DNA of 64,000 nt from Hippasteria phrygiana. Its lineage: Eukaryota > Echinodermata > Asteroidea > Valvatida > Goniasteridae. Below are positions 33,801 to 45,300 of this stretch, piece by piece. Location of the stretch: positions 496,001 to 560,000 of the forward strand of contig JAZGUH010000928.1 of assembly GCA_037893225.1 (NCBI GenBank), given 5' to 3'. The position numbers and the translations under genes are program-made. The stretch's first letter is position 1, and each line of letters opens with the position of its first letter. Below the pieces are notes generated by a model. That model did no database searches. It had not been told where the DNA came from and saw nothing but the letters and a program-made list of their open reading frames with translations.

Positions 33801-36800
33801 TTGGCAAGTTGTAAACACCCTGTTGGTTGAAGCTGCATCGAGCGCGTGCGTACAACACGCACGCGAGCGTGGTGCCACCGCAGTAAATGCTTCAAATTTT
33901 GGTCGCCAGATTAGTTTATACACTTTATCAGTATATGTTGCACGAGTTTGAAGGCCAGCAAATACACATGTTGGGATGAATTTTTTCATTTAATCTAGGT
34001 TTATTCTACATGCAGGGCAAATCAGACTCCCTGGGAAGGTAGTAATGCTGTAATAGATGATGCCTGGACAAAGTGCCTTTTTAGGGTTTGCCCAGAGGGG
34101 ATGTCCATTCAACGCATGATAACCACTAATAAGCTGCCACTCTGGAAGGGTTATCATATCAAGTAAACAAAATTAAGTGTTTCTCGTCCCCGCCCGCCTC
34201 CTTTGTGGCCGCCGCCTCCTATTTTTTATAGTATTTACTATTCAGGAAAAACAAAGGAAAAAAAAAAACAAATCATGAAAATATTCGAAACAAAAACAAA
34301 GTTTTTGGGTTTATTTTGACGTAAGAATTGGTCCAGACTCCTTTCCACGTTTGCAATACAACTCTTCATGGTACACCATAACCATACTGACATGGCATGA
34401 CTAGGCGTAGAGTCTATAGACCTATCCAGTGTGCGTCGCCCGATGCTATTCTGACCAATCACATTCGTAGTTTATGTCCGACATGCGTGCACATGCATAT
34501 ATACGTATGCGGCTGGAACATGCAATGTGACATTTGGAAAGAAACAGTGGGCGGGGCTTACTGGATCTGTGTATTGACCTATCGCGGTCCAATTGCGTCA
34601 ACGCAGCTTGTGAATTATTGTCCAATCACATTAATTATAATTCCACGTGGAACGCGCAAAATCTGAGACAAACAAAAATTACCACACAAAATTCCCATAG
34701 GGTTGTCTAAGGGGCGTGGTTAACTCGTAAATGGCGATAGGTCAATTGGGTATATGAGCCCGACGTCTAGACTCCTTTTCCACATTAGCAATACAAATGT
34801 TTGTGGTATACTGATATTGCATGACTGTGCGAAAAGTCTAATCGTAGTATAATACACAGTCGCTAAGAAATTGGTGTGTTTCAGCTTATTGATGTGTAGT
34901 ACGGTTGCAACATACAAAACGACTGAAATTGCGCCTAGCTTTCTGTGCAAGTTGGTACCCGTACTTCGTTTTTATAGCATGTCAGCCGAAGTAGTTTTGG
35001 ACCCACCCAGCTGTTTCACGCGCACACCAACCCCACCATACCTAAAGAGCTGATTTTCGTGGACGAATTTGTGGCTTAAAACACACGAATATGGCTATAT
35101 TTGTGTGCGATAGCATCAGGTTAGCATACGTACGGCAAAGAAGGTTGTTAAAGGTAGTGTACACGATTGGTAATCCTCCAATTTTTTTTTTACTGGATTA
35201 TTACGAAATACCTTACTAGACTGTAAGTTATAGTAGTCTCAATCATCCTGTGAAATGATGGCACCAGGTGTGCTGTCGTTGTCAAGAAAAGTGGAAATAT
35301 ATATCGTTTTCCAACGATTTCCAGCTGGAAATCGTTGGAAAACTGCCCTGTAGCCGTTAGTCAAGGCGCGCGTGGCTACCCGGACAAGTGGCGCGCCCCG
35401 GACATGACGGAGCCATGGCATATCCGGGGCGCGTCACGCTCCCAGATAGCCATGCGTGCCTTGACTATTAAGGCTATCATCCGCCCGACGGTTGAAAACG
35501 AGCGGCATTTTTCTCTCGTTTTTTTCACCATCCAACAACGCAAAACTTTTAACTGGTCAGTGGAATGATATTTCCTATAACATACTAACCCCCAAATCTG
35601 CCCATTTCTGAAAATTGCAACAATGACCAATCATGTACAATGCTTTAAGTCATGGTACACTAGAACATGTGGCAGATAGTTCAACGAAGTTGTGTGATAT
35701 TTTTTCACAATTCGCCAGCGGGGAATTTGACCAAGGAAATTACATTGGTGATGAATGAGTAAAACGCTGTCATGACATGGTGTAGGATAAATCATGTCTT
35801 GACATCCTTCTATATTTAAGGTTGTAATTACAAAAAAAGAGAGACCTTTAGAATGTGTTGCGATTGGCAGTTTGAGATCGTGCAATCAGACATTCACATA
35901 TACCAGTGTTACATATTTACTGTTTCTGAATTTGGAAACTTGCTTAGCAAGTGGACTAAAATGATACAAATCATTGCATCAGTATATATTGCATCAGTAT
36001 ATATTGCATTAGTATAACTCAAACAGCACAAAAAACTCTTATTAAATATACCGTGGTGGCCATATTAAACATGGCGGCCATCTTGGAAAAAAATAGCAAA
36101 AAATGGAAAAATAGTAAATAGTAAAGTGCTGCCTCCTCCGTTCTATTAAAAAGTCCAGACGAGAAACACTTAATTTTGTTTACTTGGCCTAATCTAGGGC
36201 TGTTGAACTATTTAAAAATGGCAACTAGAATTTGCCAACCAAAATGGTACGGATAAGTGAAATTTTGGGTCTGGGCCCATGGACTAAACAGCTTTGACCA
36301 ATGTTGAGATCAACAATGTTGTTCTGTAATGCTTGAAAAAAATACAACGTTACGATACAAATAGCAAGAAAACTCGTACTAAAATCTGAACTTTCGAGAG
36401 GTTTGTCCACACACATGAATACTCCCTATGGTAAGGATTGAGAACCAGAGCCCAATTTCATAGCGCTACTTAACCAGTTCGCGTCGGATGACGTGTATAC
36501 ACGCACTCAGCGAGGCAAGGGTCCAGCGGAAATATCTGTCAGCGACCAGCTCGCAATGAGCGAGGCCTGGGTGTGCTACCCGCAGATAAAAGCCTGAACC
36601 CGTCTGGCACCCAGGCTCGTGAAAAATAATCCTGGCGTTAACTGGTTAACACACGGAACCCTCGCCCATTTCACAGAGACTGTGAGCAGTAAGCACAGCG
36701 AAGAGCCCGCTAACTTCGGAAGCAGGATTTGCTTAAATTAGTGACGCAACAATCTCCATGCACGCGCAAGCGTGAGCACGACTTGGCCTTGAAATACGCT

Positions 36801-39800
36801 AATGCTTAAGCACATTTTCCTGCTATAGTTAGCACAACTTTTCTGCTTACCGTTAAGCAGCGCTATGAAATTGGGCCCAGATCAACTACCAACAGAGGGT
36901 TTGGAACCAGTGCACAGGGAAGGGCGGTGCCAAGGAACCAACCCAGCCTCTTTACCTGGAGGAAGTGGCAATCGCCATGAGCCACGCCTGCAGCATGCCC
37001 TTGAAGTAGGTGAGGGGGTTCTTGCGGACGATGATAAAGTAGATGGCCATGAGGCAGCCCAGATGGATGATGAGCCCCACGATCACAGTGACCATGTACA
37101 TGCCCAGCTGGGCAAAAACCTTCTCTGGCTTGTCCATGTCCAGGATCTTAGCACAGATCAGACTCATGATGCCGATGGGTGAGTACCTGGTGCAGAACAA
37201 CAGAAGAATCAGGAGCTATTCATTTTTAAATATTTTAGTATTTGACTTTTCGAAACTGGGTTTGACCGAATATTCAAATATTTGATACTCAAGTTTTTTT
37301 ATGCGTCAGCTGCAACTGCATGCCATGCTGGTAACAAGTTGCATGCAAAGCACGCCGGTGTTTAACATGCGGTGATCGATATTATGGACAACCCGATGAA
37401 AATGTGCATGTGCCTGTTGGATGAAGATCATTACGGGTACGTACAACATTCGGATAACAAGAAACCAAACTCGAGCATGCATATTTGCAGTAATTATTTA
37501 ACGTGTCAAAGTTTTTACGGACGGGAACAATAAACCTCCATCCCCAAAAAGTTACCATCGAGAAACATGAGGCATTTGACACTGCAAAGCGCAGTAACAT
37601 TTCTATTAAAATAGCATCCGAGTCGTATCTGTATATGCATACATGTATATACAGGGTGGATAAAAGAAAACGAAACCGAGATATTATTGCTAATTGTAAC
37701 AGACGTAAGGCACATGTGAATCAAAGGGAGATATCTTCTGTTAGGGTAGAATCTCCTCTTTAAAATGACACACTGATCATGTCATTACATTCACGGTTGA
37801 CTGAGCAGTGATAAATTTTATGAAAGGGTCTATTTAGGGAATTGCGCTACTTTTCAATTGTGGTTTTTATGGTGTCATTTGTCACAGAGTGAAAGGCTAT
37901 GGTTGCCAATCAAGCCAGGTGGGGGAAAAAAGAGATATCACCATGTAAACTTAACAACATTTATTCGCGCAGTAAGCCTGTTCGATATTATTTTCATATC
38001 GAAAATCGTATCGGCCCCTTAAAAAAAACCCGGAATATCAGGGAATTCGATATAACGAAGAATATCGCGATATTTTCCTTTTGGCCGCATTAAGTGTGGA
38101 TTTGTCCAGTTTACCTTGCTCGAAATTCCAGTTATTTCCAATTATTGGACAGCAGAATAGTATATAATGTATCATGATGTACCATGGAGGAATACAAAAT
38201 ACATACACATACTAAATGTGTCGTTTCTATGACCGTTTTCTAAACCCCGACATGACATCTCCGTGCGATTTACCCTCCGCGCCGTGCGTATCAAGTACAG
38301 TGCATGCAAACAACCGCACTGAATGCTACCGTCTTATTCCCAGTGTAGGCCTACAATGCACTACATGCTAGCGAACTCGTCTTGAGATCGAGGGGTATGG
38401 CAATTGTTTGCAATAAGGTCAACCCCTGTAGTGCATCTGCGCGTGCGCGTTGCTTCGTTGCTAGCCTTGGTCAAGAGCAAGCAACCGCACTGAATGCCAC
38501 CGTCTTTCCCCAGTGTACAAGGCACACGTACAAGCAGTTACGTGCAGCGAACTGCGTCTTGAGAAAAGATTAAAACACGTGCAGCACATACATTGCTGTA
38601 CATTGTGCAATGTTGTCTTGACAAAACATACGATACGATCGTTTTTTGACAGCTCGCATGTGATCGTCCATGGTATTATCATCTGTTACTAATCAACAAT
38701 GACGAAATAGAAACAAAGGCCATAAAGAAGCCAACTGGAGGTAAATGTCGTATTACCCCAAATACTCAAGGAGCGGAGGGAAGCCTTGTCAACGGAGGAG
38801 ATGTTGTAAGCTGCATTCTCATGTATGTCTGAATGTGTTTTAAGAAACTGCAAGCTTCTCCTCACCCACTTGTTAATTTTAAGAAGGTTATGTAATGGTT
38901 AAGGCCAATGAATGCCACTAAAGAAAGTTGCGCAATTCTCTAAATAGACCCGTTTATAAAATTGGTCACTGCTCAGTCAACCGTGAATGTAATGACATGA
39001 TCAGGGTGTCATTTTAAAGAGGAGATTCAACCCCAACAGAGGATATCTCCCTTTGATTCACATGTGCCCTACTTCTGTTACAATTAGCAATAATATCTCG
39101 TTTTTTTCTTTTTTTATCCACCCTGTATATTTCTTTTCAAATATTTGAACTGGTAAAAAGGTATTTGAATATTTGTTATTCAGGACAGCCCTAGTGCTGT
39201 GACTGGTTCCCTCTTCCTGTGTCACATTTCAGGCTGAAGACGTGGCTACTGCTACTATTAAAGCACGACCATACCCTGTACCGAGGCTGGTTCCAGATAC
39301 ATGTAGTTGACTAGGCAGGTAACAACTACATTGACAACTTCAAGATTAACTTTGCCTGAATGCTGGCTAGTCAACTGCATTTAGTCGACTAACTGGAACC
39401 AACCTACAGGGCATGGTTGTGCTGGTTATCAATAGCATCGATAACCATTTTTCATAGTAAATTGTGATAAGTGAAGATGGGACTAGAGACACAAAAGTTC
39501 AACTACATAGCTATCATTCACACTTGGATGTTATAGCCAATTCTCTTTTAGCGAACTTGCTCAAGGTTTTAGAAAAGCTAGTCCAACAATTGCCAACTAC
39601 AGTTAGCAAAAATTCTTGCCTGAACTTGCTCCATGATTGCAACACTAGTCACCCATAGCCACATGTATAACAGAGTACAGCAGGGAGCCATAGGTCGTAA
39701 GGTTTAATAGTATGCAAATGGTTTTAGGGTTGACAGTCAATACAAACTAGTTCCTGAGGCATATTGATTATCCATCCCAAATAAACCATGTTATATTTGT

Positions 39801-42087
39801 TTTACTATACCTCATACATGTTCAGCTTCCTTTTTATCATCCAAAATTTTATTAAGAGCAGCATCACATCATTAGCCGTCCGGTAGCATAAAATGCTGCC
39901 TGTACCGCGTTGCCCGTGCGAGTACGCTCTACGCGAAGGTTCAAGTGTGACCCTGGCGGTTCATCACCACTTGTGCAGGACTATACAGGTTTTCGATGCA
40001 TGACAGAGAAAGAATAATCCAAAACAAACTTTTTGAAAGATGGTTCTGAAAGTTCCCAATTCCTTTAAAGGCATTTTATGAAAACCTTCATAATTTTCGG
40101 GACCTGCATACGGTTGCTAATCTCCATTAAAATTCCTAAGATGATACGAAACCTCATTCGCATAAGCAATGGAAATGTTACGTCAAAGAAAAATTATAAT
40201 TTTCATGAGGAAATTGCATCACGGCAGGCAGGCGCTAGGCCACGTGGTCGTGGAAAAAAAATGCGCTGCACCGGCTGCATTTGTGTTCCACAAACAAAAT
40301 AGCTCACTTTGTGATATTTAAATGTAGTGTTTATGATTGGTAATCCTCCAAATTTTTTTTACTGAATTATTACGAAATACCTTACTAGACTAAGTTAATA
40401 GTAGTCTCAATCATCCTGTGAAATCATGGCACCTGGTGTGCTGTCGTTTTCAATAAAAAGGGGAAATTTATATCATTTTCCAATGATTGTCGGCCGACAA
40501 TCGTTGGAAATAGTCTAGTTCCCCGACCTGATTAATCCCGGACATCTGTAAGTTGCTCCATTTTGTCTAAAGTATGGTCAGGGAACCAGACTGCTAGAAC
40601 ATTATTTTTCTCTCTCTGCGCAGACTACGGTTTTCCCGGCATCTATGCACACAAAACTTTAAACAGGTCAGTGTTTCAGTATTTGCTAGCACCCTATAAA
40701 ATACTAACCCCCAAATCCATTTATTTCTGAAAATTGCAGCAAAAGCAAATGTGTATACTACATTTAATATCCCATGGGGCTGTTAAAGAACGGCTTCATC
40801 AGAGAGTTGGTGTTATCAGTTTGTTTTTGATTCACTGAATGCTTTTGAAACGGTTTTTTCGTTAAAGAATAAGACTTATTTCAAGGACTGGAATCCATAC
40901 TCGGGGAACTGGAATCGGCCACATCAGAGAATCGATTCCTCAAAACAGTAGAATCGCTATTCTGATTCAGAGTTTGGAATCGATTCTTATCGATTCCGGC
41001 GTGGAATCGCCCAAGCCTAATATACTCGGGTGATCTTTACAGGAATCAAGCTCATTTCCATCTGCTTTCAATACCGTAGCAAATATCTGAACAATCTAGG
41101 TATCGGGCTTTCCTGCCTATTGTAACCCAATCAAACTGTGTAGTAGCAGGTTCTGCATTAGTGGCATTCATTATGTAGTGCTTTAAATGGATTGCAGTAA
41201 TAAGATCGGATGAATATGCTATGAAATCTAATTGCAGCGCTGTCCATTGTGAAATTGTATACTGTTCAACGCAGTCAACTGAATAAAATAGAATGAATTT
41301 TCACAGCTATACAAAGCAGTGTTGTAGTCAAGACCATCACAAGACCACACAAGACCCTGCAAGACCAGCACAAGACCATCACAAGACCAGCAGTCTTAAT
41401 CCAAGTCTTAAGCTATTCAAATGAACTGTAACAAAAGCATTCCTTTGTCATGGTTTATGCCTGTTACTTGTGCCTGTTACAAGCTGGTCTTGTGAATGGT
41501 CTTGTGCCTGGTCTTGAAATGGTCTCGACTACAACACTGATACAAAGGCAATTGTATGCAATAAAATAAAGAACATATGTTTACAACATACAGTAGAACT
41601 TAACTATAAAGAACACCGCTATACCGAACATTTGACTATACAGAAACATCCCAAATTACTTGCTCTATTAAACCAAAAACCACTATATTGAACACTTTTT
41701 GTGAATCCCATTGGTTTGTTATAATAGTATTCTACTGTACAATGACAGAAGCACTGCAGCAAGAATACGGAACAAGTACACATGATGGGGGGGGGGGGGG
41801 GGGGGGGGGGGTGAAGGAAGCCCCCCCCCCCACCCTGAAAATTGGGATAATTTCTTTGGTAACTATTGAAGATTTATCCTCTATTTAGATATGTACCCAG
41901 GACAACTAAGGGTGGCAGAACCATACCCAGCATGATATGGGCCATAGGGGTACCCCTCTTTTGTCCCTATACCCTACATGTATACACACTCAATATTATT
42001 GTTACCTATAAACATATACATGTACCTCCTAGATTTCTGAAAAGAATTCCTGAGATTCCGGGAACACAATGACCAACACAAAAGAGA

Positions 42088-42118
<31 letters not shown>

Positions 42119-42267
42119 GCGGGGTCTTTTTGCCCCATATCTTGCTTCATATGGCCAACCCCAAGAAATCCGTTGTAGCCCTTTACCTATGGTGGCTTTT
42201 AGCCTTGTATTGGGCGACATCCATAAAAACGAGGGGGGTGGAGCAGGGGCACTGGGGGATGTGGGAA

Positions 42268-42311
<44 letters not shown>

Positions 42312-45300
42312 ACTCACCACATGATGAGGTTGACCAGCTGCATGGTCAGCTCAGCCAAGATGTCAAAGAACTCGATCATGACACGCCCCTTCTCTCCCAT
42401 TCTGCTCAGCAATAGACCGAAAGCAATGCAGAATGTAACGATGCCTGGACAATTTAAAGAAAAAAAATCACCAAATAAGCACGGACCAAGGCTGCTGGGT
42501 TTAAATGAATTTGGCAAAGAGGAACATTTCTTACTTTCCACAATGACCAAATCCACTCCAAGCCAGCATGTGGACTGCATTTCTGTCCATGTTTGATTTC
42601 ATCCGTCCCCGTCCCCCTCCCCCATATCTCATTCAGGGGTTTTTCTCACACCTCTTAAACTCAACATTTCGTCATTGTATTCCCCCTTCAGGCATGCAAG
42701 TTAATACAGTGCCATGGGCACTTTTAAAGAATTGTTGGTTCTTTACCAATAATACAAATCTTAACCCCTTGTGTCCAGCTGTTATTAATGGGGGCCGGTA
42801 TGGCAAGAATGGCATGTGCAGCCAAGCGTAAATGCAAACAATAGGCACCACACTGAATAGAGTGGTCCTATTCATCGCACTTGGAGCCCCCTTTCATGTA
42901 AATGAAAACTTTCTTTGAAAAAGCTCCATCTATTCATTACACCCCCATTCAAGAACAATATAGCTGAAACATGAATGGATTGAGTATGCATAGGAATGCG
43001 CATATAGACGACAACCAGCCAGGTGTTTTTTTTTTCAAACCGCGGCTATGGCCGTCGTCCCTATTCAAGAGGTTAAAATAAAATCTTTTCAGGCCGAGTG
43101 TGGAAGCAATGTTTAACCACCAATAATGTCCAGGGCACACACCCGGTGACTTTTCTGTCCCATGTCCTGATATCACAAAAACAAATAAAAATCTGCAATT
43201 ATGTATTAAACATTGTCACAGAACCATTTTATAGCATTCTTCCTATTTTGATTTCTGTACAGCTAAACCGAGGACATTCAGATCATATTAGAAGAGAGAT
43301 TTTTGCCCTTTCCCGACATAGTGTATGAAGCACTGTATGCTCAGTGCTTTCAGAGAGTCCGTAGGAAAAAATTCACAGGCTTACTCAGGTGGGAATCGAA
43401 CCCACAACCTGCTTACTAGTGCATACGTCTTAACCACCCAACCACCGAGCTCGCCGGGGTTGGCTGCCCGATTCGAATCCAATGTAGCAGCGACTACCAC
43501 AAAATCAGCGTAAAGATGAAATTTGCGTCGGGGATGATGTAAATTAGAAGGGACATTTCGACCTTTCCTGATGCTATGTATGAAGAACTGTATGCTCAGT
43601 GCTTTCCAGGAGCATGTGGGACAAAGCAGGCATGGTGCCTGACCAAAGACGTGTATACAAATAGTGCACTATAAATGATAGTGGGCACACAGGGAAAGAG
43701 AGACCTACACGGGAGAGCAAGGAGGATGTTGCCTTACCAAGGACATTCATCCCAGCTTTGTAGCCCACCTGGCGCTCTTTCTTCGGGCTTTCTGGATCCA
43801 TAGTGGTCATGGGGTCCATGGTGAAGAGTTCGGTGCTATTCTCCATCACCTGTTCCTCTTCGGTGCTATTCTTCATCACCTGTTCCTTATCTACGTATAT
43901 TGTCGTCGTCTGTTTAAGGCAGAAACCAAAGAAAACCCCGATAGGAGGAATGGTAAGTTTATTCTGATTCATTTATTTTATCCTAACACATTACCATCAT
44001 TTTGCAACATCAAGCTGATAAAGTGGCCCAATAGGCCTATAGGACTATAAAGCGAAACGTATGTGCCTGCATTTTGGAGTATCTCATAACCAGAACTGTA
44101 TTCAAGTCCCTGCAAGTCCTTTCACAAGTCCGTCCTAGTCCCAATCACAAGCTATTCAAATGAGCTGTGACAAAGGCATTCCTTTGTCATTGTTCATCCA
44201 GTTACTTGTGACCGGCTTTACGAAAGGACTTCTGACTGGGCTTGCGAAAGGACTTGTAAAAGGACTTGCAGGGACTCGAATACAACTCTGCTCATAACAA
44301 CCTAGATATGCAGGTCACAAGTATATTGTATTAGAAGATGCTTTTAAATCGGAACTGAAACCTAAACTCTTAATGACAAGCACCCCCCTCACAAAGACGC
44401 TGACAATTTGGGAGACCACCAACATAGGGCCAATTCAAACAACGTCTCTGCCATAGCAGGTATTCATTTTCATACTCGTTGGTGGACAGAAGCATCAAGT
44501 GACAAAGTGTCTTCCTCAAGGAGACAAGTACCATGATACATGGCTTGGTTCAAACCCACTCTACATGTGGAATATACCCAGCACGATATACCCTATACAC
44601 TCTCCAGACTATTGTTACCTAACACAAGTACATCCCCCCTAGAAATCTGAAAAGAATTCCTGAGATTCCAGGAACACAATGAGACCAACACAAAAGAGGG
44701 GGGGGGGGGGGGTTCCCTCTGCCCCATATCATATGATGTGGAATTACCCACAAGAGCACCTGGACACAGTACTTTGAAACTTCAAAACTTAATTAACCCC
44801 TTGTATACAGCTGTCATTGATGGGGGGATGGTATGCCAAGAATGGGCTGTGCAGTCAAGCATAAACAATAGGCACCACACTGAATATATTGGTGCTATTC
44901 ATTGTACCTCAAGTCCCCCTCCTTTATGGTGTAAGGCTGTTCATTTTCGAATAATTTAGTATTTGATTTTTCGAAACTGTGTTTGACCGAATATTCGAAT
45001 ATTAGATACTCGCCGATCAAGTCTGTTTGCTGCACCGGTAAAAAGTTGCACGCAAAACACGCCAGTGTTTTACGTGCAGCGATCGATATTGTGGACTGCC
45101 TGATCCGGATCATTACGGGTACGTATTATGGTAGAACATTCTGAGAACAAGAAACCAAACTCCATATATGTGTCAAGGGTTTTACGGACGGGAACAATAA
45201 ACCTCCGTCCACAAAAAGTTAACGTCCACAAAAAGTTAACGTCCACAAAAATGAGGCATTTGACACTGCTATAAAGTGACGTAACTTTTCTATTTAAATA

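Noticed and set aside
36865..37182. 105-residue plus-strand frame
   Set aside because: Antisense shadow of transporter exon 6, whose minus-strand reading is strongly family-like.
42069..42596. 175-residue glycine-rich protein on the plus strand
   Set aside because: It runs through G30 and G42 homopolymers and antisense to transporter exon 5.
43380..43457. Working tRNA gene on the minus strand
   Set aside because: The B box is perfect, but acceptor and anticodon stems do not pair and the sequence continues into a SINE body.
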